From a virus: a stretch of DNA of 56,240 bases. The notes under the pieces were generated by a model. The model was not told the DNA's origin and did not search any database. It worked only from the letters and a program-made list of their open reading frames with translations. A program made the position numbers and the translations under genes. The stretch lies in IMG/VR virus record IMGVR_UViG_3300004258_000002, positions 1 through 56,240 of that record; one strand, given 5' to 3'. Below are positions 47,174 to 55,361 of this stretch, piece after piece. Position 1 is the first letter of the stretch. The number at the start of each line of letters is the position of its first letter.

Positions 47174-48666
47174 TGCTGATTAAGGCTGATTTTTCAAAAG
47201 CGATTGCTGATTCTATAGTCAAATACCCGGCTATCGGCCCATTGTACCAGGCGGGAGATCCACGCATATTACAAGGACTAGATGCCATGGCAACCATGCT
47301 GGCAATGATGTCGGCGCAAATGGAAGCAGCCCAAGCCGAACCCTTTGAAAAAGTGCGTGACGCTACTGTGCTGGCCGACTCGGCCATGCGCGGCATCATC
47401 CGTAAGGCGGCACCGGGCCGGGTTAGAGTACGGGTCAGTAATAGCAACAACTCCAGTTTTACTGTGGAAACCGGCCGGGTTATCTTTGATTCGGTCGGCA
47501 ATCCCTATATTGTCGAAACGGCGGCGGTTATTGCGGCGGGCAACAGCGGTACTTTTTACGCGATCCAGGTTAAGCACGACGTGATTACCCATACCGTTAC
47601 CGGCAGCGTGCCGTTTTACGCCATTGAAATTACCGATCCCGGCGACGGCTCTTATTTAAGCGGGATTGCCGTCAGTGATTCGGGCGGCGAATATGAATAC
47701 CGTGAGCGTTACGTCAACACTTGGCCGGATGAGCGGGTTTTTCACGTTGAGGTGGATGATAAGCAGCGAGTTTATGTGCGCTTCGGGCAAACTGATATTG
47801 TCAGTGTTCAGCCGTTGGACGGGCAGGTTATAACGCTCACTATTTCGCGCACGGACGGGGAAATAGCGCCGGCATCCGGCTCGCCGTTTTCGTTTGAATA
47901 CCTTCAGTCGCCCTTGGAGTCCGGCATTGATCTGACAATGGATGCCTTGGTATTTAAGGGCCAAAACCCGCCCGATATGGCGACTTTGCGCGACCTGATT
48001 AAATACCCCTCTGTTTACGACCATAACGCGGTTTACCTGGGCGAGTTCGATTTCGTGGTGCGCCGGGCCTATCCCGATGTGAAATTTTTGTCGGTCTGGA
48101 ATGAGTCTATTGAAGAAATGGTGCGCGGCGCTGATGTCGATAACATTAATACGCTGTTTGTCGCGGTGCTGTCAGCCGATGATAGCGAAACGGTTTTAAC
48201 GGAGCCGGACCCAAATAATCCGGTAAGCCCAATAGTCATTCCTGAGTCTGAGTATACGGCAACTCATGTGGGTATAAAAAACACGATAAATGCAGCAGAT
48301 GATAGCTACCGCGTAAGGTTTTTAACGCCGGTCAGATCGTTAATAGAAGTAACAGTCTCGGCTACGGTATCGACCAGCTATGTTGCCAGTGATGTCAGGT
48401 CAAAAATTATTGATGTCTTGCTTGCTGAATACGGTGAAGGCGCTGCGGCGTCAAGCCGGGGCTCGAATAAACTACTGTACCGCCTCATATATGCCTTACT
48501 GAAAGAAAGGGTGCCAGCGCTATCCGATGGCAATGCCGATATTAGACTCACGGTTGCTGATCCAGTTGGCGAGTTACGTCCTGAACTTTGGCGTTGCGTT
48601 TCGACCGACAGTCTTACTGTGACCGTTACGCCGGTGAATATCACCCTGCCATCCTGGGGCCGATAG
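47173..48666 (+). CDS. Baseplate J-like wedge protein
   Basis: 497 residues. Characteristic segments: ATVLADSAMRGIIRKAAPGR, EYRERYVNTWPDERVFHVEV, FDFVVRRAYPDVKFLSVWNE, and a C-terminal half with VRSLIEVTVSATVSTSYVAS. This is the gpJ/gp6 layout. J-type proteins form the baseplate ring connecting fibres with the sheath. One-base overlap with the previous gene; the next gene follows without a gap. Confidence 0.8.
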   Translation: MLIKADFSKAIADSIVKYPAIGPLYQAGDPRILQGLDAMATMLAMMSAQMEAAQAEPFEKVRDATVLADSAMRGIIRKAAPGRVRVRVSNSNNSSFTVETGRVIFDSVGNPYIVETAAVIAAGNSGTFYAIQVKHDVITHTVTGSVPFYAIEITDPGDGSYLSGIAVSDSGGEYEYRERYVNTWPDERVFHVEVDDKQRVYVRFGQTDIVSVQPLDGQVITLTISRTDGEIAPASGSPFSFEYLQSPLESGIDLTMDALVFKGQNPPDMATLRDLIKYPSVYDHNAVYLGEFDFVVRRAYPDVKFLSVWNESIEEMVRGADVDNINTLFVAVLSADDSETVLTEPDPNNPVSPIVIPESEYTATHVGIKNTINAADDSYRVRFLTPVRSLIEVTVSATVSTSYVASDVRSKIIDVLLAEYGEGAAASSRGSNKLLYRLIYALLKERVPALSDGNADIRLTVADPVGELRPELWRCVSTDSLTVTVTPVNITLPSWGR

Positions 48667-49377
48667 ATGGATTTTCAAAACACCGAACTGCCTAAATTAA
48701 CGCCGTTAAAATACAGTTTTGCGGCTGATGACGTTGAAAATGACCTACGCAATTTATTCATCGACCTATTTGAGACGTTACTGGCCGGTCAGGCATTCGA
48801 TATAAATGTCTTGGGCGCGGCGCATCTTGGTAGCCTTGATCTGGTTCGTAAAATGGTCAATGCGGACGGTTTGGTTCTGATTGAAGGTGACCGGGAAGAG
48901 GCGGCAACCCGCTACCTGTATCGGGCATGGAAAGCTAGGAACTGTCAGGGCAGGGGCTTTCATTTCCTACGCACTTACTTACAGTTGCTGTTCCCGAATG
49001 CGGCTACGGTTGAGCAAATGGCACAATCAAAAATATCGCCATATCCAACCGGATTAAAGCCACTTCAAAGCACCGAGCCAGCAAGCCATTATTCCACAAG
49101 CCGAGTACGAGTAACCATAGATGCAAGGGTTACGTCATGGGAAAACGTCGAGAAAATGCACCCCATACTGCGCTCTATAATACCCGCACGGTTTTTACTC
49201 TATTTCACACTGCTTACTGTCTGGAACCAAAAGACTTATGCCGGGGCCGCAATGCTGTCATCTGGTATCGCAACGATTTATCCGGCAGCCAGTCAGCCTA
49301 CGGAATGGAGTAGCAATACATTTATAGGTGCAGCAATGTCCAGTATTTCAACGATTACTATCTACCCACAATCATGA
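48667..49377 (+). CDS. Tail protein I-like baseplate protein
   Basis: 236 residues. NLFIDLFETLLAGQAFDINV, EATRYLYRAW-type helix and FHFLRTYLQLLFPNA fit gpI-type baseplate proteins. The C-terminus has two repeats of a GAAMLSSGIATIYP / GAAMSSISTITIYP unit, probably an exposed fibre-anchoring strand pair. It overlaps the fibre gene by ATGA, matching the J-I-H order of P2-like phages. Confidence 0.65.
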   Translation: MDFQNTELPKLTPLKYSFAADDVENDLRNLFIDLFETLLAGQAFDINVLGAAHLGSLDLVRKMVNADGLVLIEGDREEAATRYLYRAWKARNCQGRGFHFLRTYLQLLFPNAATVEQMAQSKISPYPTGLKPLQSTEPASHYSTSRVRVTIDARVTSWENVEKMHPILRSIIPARFLLYFTLLTVWNQKTYAGAAMLSSGIATIYPAASQPTEWSSNTFIGAAMSSISTITIYPQS

Positions 49378-50732
49378 GTGTTTACTACACCCTATTAACA
49401 GCTGTAGGCGCGTCTGCGATGTCATACGCCGCCGCTCACGGCACGCCAGTAGTGCTGACCGAAATCGCCCTGGGTGATGGCGGCGGGTCGGTGCCGTCAC
49501 CGACAAAAGACACGACTGCGCTGGTCAACGAGGTATACCGAGCTGACATTAATTCGATAACTCAAGATCCTGTGAATTCATCCTGGTTTATCGTTGAGTT
49601 GGTTATTCCGCCCGAGGTGGGCGGATTTACGATACGCGAATTCAGGATCGACGATGCAGCCGGAAATGCAATTTACGTCGGTAACTGCGCGGCCGAAACC
49701 AAGCCGGTTTTGCCCGAAGGTATGACACGAGACAGTATTTATCGCTTAATTGTTGAAACCAGCAATGCAGCGACAATCAATCTATCGGTTGACCCTACAA
49801 TAGCCATTGCTACGCATGATTACGTACAGGGCGAGCTACAGAAACTTGATCATAAACAGTCGGTAAGAGTTGCTTCAACCGCCAATATCCCAACGCTATC
49901 CGGGCTGTTAACGATTGACGGCGTATTGCTTGTTGAGGGTGATCGGGTACTTGTCAAAAACAATACCACGGCCAGCCAAAACGGGATTTATATCGCATCG
50001 CCCGGTGGATGGTTGCGTGACGTCGATGCTAATTCAGCATTAAAAATCAATGCCGGAATGACGTTTGTTATTGAGGCCGGTACCGCCAATGCGGATACGG
50101 TTTGGATGTTGCTGACTAATAACCCCATTACGATCGGCACTACGGCACTGACATTCGACTGGATTGCCGGTGTTAGGGTCACAATGCCATTAGGGACCAG
50201 TGATGCTACAAATGCGTCAACCGCATTTGTGCAAAATACCGTAGGCGGCATGGTAACAAAGTCGGTCACAGGCGTTGGCGCAACCTTAACGCTGACTTCA
50301 GTTGAAGCTGGCAACGCAACAATTAAGCTGACCGGAACGTTAACGACAAACCTGAATGTTATTGTCCCGGCCGCCGTAACGCGCGGCTGGACCGTCATTA
50401 ATGCGACTACTGGGGCTTATTCGCTCACCGTTAAACCTTCTGGCGGTGCTGGAATAGTCACCACCCAGGGTAATTCGATCAAGGTTTACTCTGACGGGAC
50501 AAACGTTACCTCGTCAGAAAGAGACATTATTGCTGAACATGTGTCGGCTGCCGATCCTCATGCTCAGTACACAACGACAGCGGAAGCGGAAGCTTTAGCC
50601 GCTGATGCGATTTTTGCACATAACGCTTCATCTGACCCACACCCTCAATACACATCTGATGCTGAAGTTGACGCAAAAATTGCGGCATCAACGACTGCGT
50701 TGGGAATTCTTTACTTCATGGGACAACTTTAA
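49374..50732 (+). CDS. Tail fibre protein (gpH N-terminal type)
   Basis: 452 residues. The N-terminal 140 residues match the phage fibre N-domain (YYTLLTAVGASAMSYAAAHG, VVLTEIALGDGGGSVPSP). Residues about 163-225 repeat the VRVASTANIPTLSGLLTIDG module found in the gene at 21742. The C-terminal ADPHAQYTTTAEAEA and SSDPHPQYTSDAEVDAK repeats are common fibre-shaft motifs. One-base overlap with the next gene. Confidence 0.8.
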   Translation: MSVYYTLLTAVGASAMSYAAAHGTPVVLTEIALGDGGGSVPSPTKDTTALVNEVYRADINSITQDPVNSSWFIVELVIPPEVGGFTIREFRIDDAAGNAIYVGNCAAETKPVLPEGMTRDSIYRLIVETSNAATINLSVDPTIAIATHDYVQGELQKLDHKQSVRVASTANIPTLSGLLTIDGVLLVEGDRVLVKNNTTASQNGIYIASPGGWLRDVDANSALKINAGMTFVIEAGTANADTVWMLLTNNPITIGTTALTFDWIAGVRVTMPLGTSDATNASTAFVQNTVGGMVTKSVTGVGATLTLTSVEAGNATIKLTGTLTTNLNVIVPAAVTRGWTVINATTGAYSLTVKPSGGAGIVTTQGNSIKVYSDGTNVTSSERDIIAEHVSAADPHAQYTTTAEAEALAADAIFAHNASSDPHPQYTSDAEVDAKIAASTTALGILYFMGQL

Positions 50733-51049
50733 TGCCTGGGATGATTGGAAAGGCCGCGCTCGCGGCATCAACTTATACGTCGGTTGCGACCGTCACCACC
50801 GAAAAAACGCTGAATATTCGCGTGGTCAATCGCGACCTGATCAATCCGGCCGCAATACGATTGGCTATCTGTCCGTCCGGTTATGTGGCTCCGACAGCAC
50901 CGGCGAACGCCGACCATATCGAACCAATCGACATCATACTGGCGGCAGGTGAAGTGATCGAAGAAACTGGGATAGCGGTCAGCGCAGGTGAGGTCGTGGT
51001 TGCCTATTCAAGTACGGACACAGTGACAGTCCGTGTTCACGGACATTAA
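50732..51049 (+). CDS. Small fibre-associated beta protein
   Basis: 105 residues (VTTEKTLNIRVVNRDLINPA, EPIDIILAAGEVIEETGIAV). An all-beta pattern, common as a short fibre-tip or decoration partner encoded after fibre genes. It overlaps the previous stop as TAATG. Role inferred from position. Confidence 0.55.
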   Translation: MPGMIGKAALAASTYTSVATVTTEKTLNIRVVNRDLINPAAIRLAICPSGYVAPTAPANADHIEPIDIILAAGEVIEETGIAVSAGEVVVAYSSTDTVTVRVHGH

Positions 51050-51064
51050 TAATAAGGAGCTATT

Positions 51065-52741
51065 ATGGGACGTTTTTCAAACAAAGGTTCTGGCGGTTCT
51101 AGCAGTGTCGGCGGATCGTCGATACCTGCGATTACCTCCACGGTGACAGCGGGCGAAGTCGTCTCGCAAGGCCGACTGGCGGTGTTGGGGGCCGATAATC
51201 TCGCTTATATGGGCGATGATCCAAGTGTCGCCTTGAACGCAGTCCGGCCGATACTAAATAAGGCTATTGTGACTAATACGTTTTTATCGACGCTACCGAC
51301 CAAGCCAGCCGGGGCGCTGGCTGTGAATGCGTCGAATGCGTCGAACACTTTGGGCCGTAGCCTTTACGGCGGCGCTGCGCTATCTAACGGCAATTATGTC
51401 GTCGCATGGCAGCTGAATGCTACGCCGTACACGGTTCAATTCGCCATCTTTAATAATGCCGGCGTGCAACAAGGGAGCGTTATATCGGTCGATGCGCTGA
51501 CCGCAACCGACAATTCCGGGTTTAATATCTCTATTGCCGCATTGACCGGCGGTGGGTTTGCGCTTGCTTTTTCGCGTAACTTAACGCCTTGGGCGCATTA
51601 TGCGGTTTACGATAATGCGGGCAGTGTCGTAAAGGCGCTGACAACATTAAAAACGGGCCTGTCGGGGGTGACGACGGTTAAAACGCTGGCGCTCAGCAAT
51701 GGCGGTTTTGCTGTTGTCTATATGTCATTGGCCGATTCATTACAGAATTTCGTGACCTTCGATGCGTCCGGCACCATCGTAACAACTCACACCGCTATCG
51801 GCGGCGGTTACACGTCCGGATTCGTCGAAGCCGCAGCATTTACGGCGGCGCAGGGCGGTGGCTTTGTTGTGGCCTACAGCACATCGACAACCACAAGAGC
51901 TATAAAATACAGTAACGCTGGCGCTGTTGTGGTGGCTACGCAACCGACCGGCGGTGCGGCGTCAGGGTATAGCAATGTGTGCGTGCTGGCGGGTGGCGGT
52001 TATGCGGTGGCAACACTGACAGGCACGGATGTCGATGTCAGCGTGTTCAACAGCGCGGGGGTGCAGTTAGGTTCGACGACATCCACGGGTACAAGCGTGG
52101 CGGGAACTCCCGCCCCGGTGTTGGCGCCACTCAGCAACGGTGATGTTGCCGTCGCTGCGGGCGGGGCGGCGGGCAATACCACACTCAGTTATTGGAGCGG
52201 CACGACGGGGCTTAAATATGTATCAGTTCTCTATGCTACGCTGCCTCTTGCAGTCAATACGCCGGTGTCCATTTTGCCCATAAAAGCCGGAGGCGTCAGT
52301 GTTATATCCGGCAGCGCCCAAGCTGTTTTTGATGCCTCTGGGGCTCTTGTCAATGATGTCGGTACGGTAAATTCATCGTACGGCACAAGCGGCACATACG
52401 CCGTGCCTGCATTGCTGTTTACTTTAACCAGTTCCATCAAAGCTGCTGCTGATGTTGCGGCATACGGTTCGGTTTTGTCGGGGGTGTTGACGGTAGGGCA
52501 ACTGAATATGTACATGCAAAAGCTGACGCCCATTGGTGTGTTCGCCGGGAGCGCGGCGGCGGGAGTGCCGGTACCCATCCAATACACCGGCAATGCAACC
52601 TTAACGACCGCATTTGCGCAGCCGATTAATATTGATGCCCAGGCGCTAAAGCCGCCGGGACAACGGATGAGTATTATAGGGAATAGCGTGATTATGCAGG
52701 GACTGCAACCAGCGAACGCATCAAAACGTAACATCAATTAA
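51065..52741 (+). CDS. Putative receptor-binding protein with seven propeller-like repeats
   Basis: 558 residues with AAGGAG upstream. Residues about 105-430 hold seven repeats of the form (S/G)-N/G-G-x-(F/Y)-x-V-x-(Y/W/F) followed by a (Y/F)-(N/D)-x-(A/S)-G strand: NGNYVVAWQ, GGGFALAFS, NGGFAVVYM, GGGFVVAYS, GGGYAVATL, NGDVAVAAG, AGGVSVISG. Seven units suggest a beta-propeller. A Gly/Ser-rich N-terminus probably attaches to the fibre. A host-receptor role is inferred from its place in the fibre locus. Confidence 0.6.
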   Translation: MGRFSNKGSGGSSSVGGSSIPAITSTVTAGEVVSQGRLAVLGADNLAYMGDDPSVALNAVRPILNKAIVTNTFLSTLPTKPAGALAVNASNASNTLGRSLYGGAALSNGNYVVAWQLNATPYTVQFAIFNNAGVQQGSVISVDALTATDNSGFNISIAALTGGGFALAFSRNLTPWAHYAVYDNAGSVVKALTTLKTGLSGVTTVKTLALSNGGFAVVYMSLADSLQNFVTFDASGTIVTTHTAIGGGYTSGFVEAAAFTAAQGGGFVVAYSTSTTTRAIKYSNAGAVVVATQPTGGAASGYSNVCVLAGGGYAVATLTGTDVDVSVFNSAGVQLGSTTSTGTSVAGTPAPVLAPLSNGDVAVAAGGAAGNTTLSYWSGTTGLKYVSVLYATLPLAVNTPVSILPIKAGGVSVISGSAQAVFDASGALVNDVGTVNSSYGTSGTYAVPALLFTLTSSIKAAADVAAYGSVLSGVLTVGQLNMYMQKLTPIGVFAGSAAAGVPVPIQYTGNATLTTAFAQPINIDAQALKPPGQRMSIIGNSVIMQGLQPANASKRNIN

Positions 52742-52752
52742 CAGGATCTATC

Positions 52753-53013
52753 ATGTCAACAGGACTCATTGCGGCGCTCAGCGCATCGACTTCGGTAACG
52801 TTCACCCCTGATTATAATGCCAAAGTGCTTATAAACGGGACGTGCCTGACAACCGCCGGAACAATCACTGTGAACAGTATCGGTGCGCTTTATCTGCCGA
52901 GTAATTCGTCTAATTCAATCACATTTTACGCGGCGGTGGGCATGCCGGTCACTATTGCTACCCCGGCGAATGTGACAGCTATCGTTTCTTCCCTTGAAGA
53001 GAGTTTATTATGA
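52753..53013 (+). CDS. Small fibre-locus protein
   Basis: 86 residues, Thr/Ser/Ala-rich and all-beta in appearance (STSVTFTPDYNAKVLINGTC, VNSIGALYLPSNSSNSITF). It overlaps the next gene by ATGA. No family is recognised; probably a fibre or decoration component. Confidence 0.5.
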   Translation: MSTGLIAALSASTSVTFTPDYNAKVLINGTCLTTAGTITVNSIGALYLPSNSSNSITFYAAVGMPVTIATPANVTAIVSSLEESLL

Positions 53014-53552
53014 AAGCTATTTTTGTTGTTAACGGCGTAGTGGTAGGCCTCGGTACGGTTTATGCCGATGGTGTAACTATTGCGTCGCATATAGAAGACG
53101 CTCAGCGGGTTGATGTGCCTGACAACTCACCGGTCGGAATCGGCTGGATGATGACTATCCCTGAAATTATTTCAGATCCCGATGCTGAGATTGATCCTGT
53201 GTTGGCGATTGATGACAGCCCAATCGAGCCGGTCTTTAGCGCTCCGATCATACCGGTCATTAATTTCAGTTACCCGCAAGCAGCCGCGAAGGATGCTGAC
53301 ATTACGGTCAATTTGTCGGTTGTCAATCCGGCCGGTAATGCGCCGGTGCCAGTTAACGAAACCTATTATGTACCGCTGATGAATGTCATCACTGGAGCAA
53401 TGGATCAAATGCTGGTTGTGCCTATTATTGACGGTGATGGACACGTTACGTTCAGCGTACCAGCGCCTGGGCGATACAGCATAAAAACCGATCTGATTTT
53501 GCCTAAGCCAACTGCACGATTCTCAGAAACGCCGGATATTGCAATTTATTAG
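53010..53552 (+). CDS. Hypothetical fibre-locus protein
   Basis: 180 residues: MKAIFVVNGVVVGLGTVYAD start, an acidic linker (SDPDAEIDPVLAIDDSPIEP), then a beta-rich C-terminus (NFSYPQAAAKDADITVNLSV, YSIKTDLILPKP). Short proteins with this N-terminal pattern are common after fibre genes. Function unknown. The 76-base gap that follows contains CGCT and seven Ts, a possible weak terminator. Confidence 0.5.
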   Translation: MKAIFVVNGVVVGLGTVYADGVTIASHIEDAQRVDVPDNSPVGIGWMMTIPEIISDPDAEIDPVLAIDDSPIEPVFSAPIIPVINFSYPQAAAKDADITVNLSVVNPAGNAPVPVNETYYVPLMNVITGAMDQMLVVPIIDGDGHVTFSVPAPGRYSIKTDLILPKPTARFSETPDIAIY

Positions 53553-53628
53553 CGCTCAAAACAAAAACGATTACGCTTTTTTTCTAAAAGATTAAAGCAT
53601 TTATTCATTATTCCAACGGGTAAAAACA

Positions 53629-54099
53629 ATGGCCGCAAAAACTGATTATTTTGAAAATAAATTAACCGACTTCCTTTTTAGAGGTCAAACGCTGGTGATT
53701 GGCGGCTCTACCGCGACATGGTCAGCGGCACCCACGTTTTACATTGGGCTGCACACTACTTCGCCAACCGATAGCTCAGCAGGAACGGAAACCTCTGGCG
53801 GCTCTTATGCAAGACAGCCCATTGCGGCTTCTTTAGCGAATATGGCGGGCACACAGTCGGACGGGTCAACGACTGCAAGTACTGGGACAAACGCCACGAC
53901 CAGTAACAATAACGTCATCACATTTACGAACATGCCGGATACGTCAACCGTCGGCTTAGTGTCATTCGGTATTTACGACGCGGTTTCGGGCGGAAACTTG
54001 CTTGAGTATGCGGCGTTAACCGGTCAACCGATCAAGGCAAGTGCAGGTGCAACATTGACTTTCGCGGCAGGCGCTTTGACGATTCAGGAAGACAACTAA
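53629..54099 (+). CDS. Phage tail-fibre-type virion protein
   Basis: 156 residues with the common virion pattern KTDYFENKLTDFLFRGQTLV, TFYIGLHTTSPTDSS, TETSGGSYARQPI and ending LTFAAGALTIQED. These proteins are widespread in phage tail or fibre loci. The function is not established in detail. An ACGGGTAAAAAC leader precedes the start. Confidence 0.65.
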   Translation: MAAKTDYFENKLTDFLFRGQTLVIGGSTATWSAAPTFYIGLHTTSPTDSSAGTETSGGSYARQPIAASLANMAGTQSDGSTTASTGTNATTSNNNVITFTNMPDTSTVGLVSFGIYDAVSGGNLLEYAALTGQPIKASAGATLTFAAGALTIQEDN

Positions 54100-54126
54100 G
54101 CTCGACGAATAAAAGGGGAATTTAAA

Positions 54127-54963
54127 GTGCCTGAATATAAAGACGCGGTAAAAGACCAAACGACAACCACGGGAACCGGAACGCTTACTATTGCAGGCGT
54201 TGCTCCCGCAGGTGCGCGCACTATTGCATCGGCTCATACCAATGGCGCAACAGTGCGGTATCGAATCAATACCTCTGACCAGTCGGCATGGGAAGTCGGG
54301 CAAGGCGTTTGGAACTCCTCAACGACAACGCTAACACGGGATGTTGTTTACGCTTCTAGTAATGCTGGGTCTTTAGTCAGCTTTGCTGCGGGCACCAAGG
54401 CTGTTATCACAGGTTTAACCGCTGCCGACATGAATATTACGCCCACGGCGCTTGTTCTGCTTGCAACGCTTACGCCTACTGCCGCAGCAAATGTTGATGC
54501 TTTGTCGGTATTTACTTCTGCTTATGATAACTATCTGATTATCGGTGAAGGGCTTCAATGCGGCGTCAGTCAGGACATCCCGCAGTTTAGATTGGCCGTA
54601 GCGGGTGCCGCTGATACAGGTTCGAACTACTACAATATCAGAATCTCTATAGGAAGTTACAACACCACTACAGCTCAGACGCTGGGCGAAGTATCTGGGG
54701 GTGTGTATATGAGTGACTGGGCCGGATCAAATGCTGCTCGGGTACTTAATTTCAAATTGGAAGTGTTAAATGTTAATAGCAGCACCCAAAATAAAACAGT
54801 TCTTACAAGCTGTAGCGGGGTCGGTAATAGCACCCCTACATTCGAGGCAAGAATGGGGGTTACTCACTACGTAAATACGGCAGTTGTTACGGGCATACGG
54901 TTTTTCTGGAATACACAGAATTTCGTAGCTGGCGGAAAAATTCGCATATATGGTTACAACTAG
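54127..54963 (+). CDS. Tail fibre/adhesin-type protein, GTG start
   Basis: 278 residues from a GTG with AAGGGG upstream. The N-terminus (EYKDAVKDQTTTTGTGTLTI) is a common fibre anchor. The middle reads ASAHTNGATVRYRIN and STTTLTRDVVYASSN. The C-terminal 140 residues are a beta domain (IGEGLQCGVSQDIPQF, MGVTHYVNTAVVTGIRFFW) that may be the binding head. Ends with YG(Y)N. Role inferred from domain order and position. Confidence 0.65.
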   Translation: MPEYKDAVKDQTTTTGTGTLTIAGVAPAGARTIASAHTNGATVRYRINTSDQSAWEVGQGVWNSSTTTLTRDVVYASSNAGSLVSFAAGTKAVITGLTAADMNITPTALVLLATLTPTAAANVDALSVFTSAYDNYLIIGEGLQCGVSQDIPQFRLAVAGAADTGSNYYNIRISIGSYNTTTAQTLGEVSGGVYMSDWAGSNAARVLNFKLEVLNVNSSTQNKTVLTSCSGVGNSTPTFEARMGVTHYVNTAVVTGIRFFWNTQNFVAGGKIRIYGYN

Positions 54964-54971
54964 GAGAAATT

Positions 54972-55355
54972 ATGACCTATAAAGTTTGTTATTGGGATAG
55001 CGACTTGCAGAAACAGCTTGAGCGCGATGCTACCGAAGATGAAGCACTTGAAATCGATGCGCGCAAGGTTCCTGACCCAGCCAGGTTTCAGGCACAAATA
55101 GTTCAAGCAGCGCAGGATCTGTTAGACAATTTTGCAAAAACAAGAGGCTACGACGGTATTCTATCAGCTTGTAGTTATGCAGCATCCCCGACAGCAAAAT
55201 TCTCATCCGAAGGACAGTATTGCCTTTCGGCAAGGGATTCTGTGTGGGGCACTCTCACGACTTTTCTTGGGGCGGTTGAATCGGGATCTGCATCAATGCC
55301 GTCCACGGTAGATGAAGTACTGGCAACACTTCCTGAATTATCCTGGCCTGAGTAG
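54972..55355 (+). CDS. DUF4376-type fibre assembly protein
   Basis: 127 residues with AGGAG upstream. The C-terminal pattern (LLDNFAKTRGYDGILSACS, FSSEGQYCLSARDSVWGTL, MPSTVDEVLATLPELSWPE) matches the phage DUF4376 family linked to fibre assembly. It probably assists the fibre protein encoded immediately upstream. Confidence 0.75.
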   Translation: MTYKVCYWDSDLQKQLERDATEDEALEIDARKVPDPARFQAQIVQAAQDLLDNFAKTRGYDGILSACSYAASPTAKFSSEGQYCLSARDSVWGTLTTFLGAVESGSASMPSTVDEVLATLPELSWPE

Positions 55356-55361
55356 CTTTAG

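Noticed and set aside
49140-49181. GGAAAAC followed by TATAAT inside the gpI-like gene
   Set aside because: The TATAAT is two bases further away than in the ten intergenic sites, and the location is within a coding region without a new unit starting downstream.
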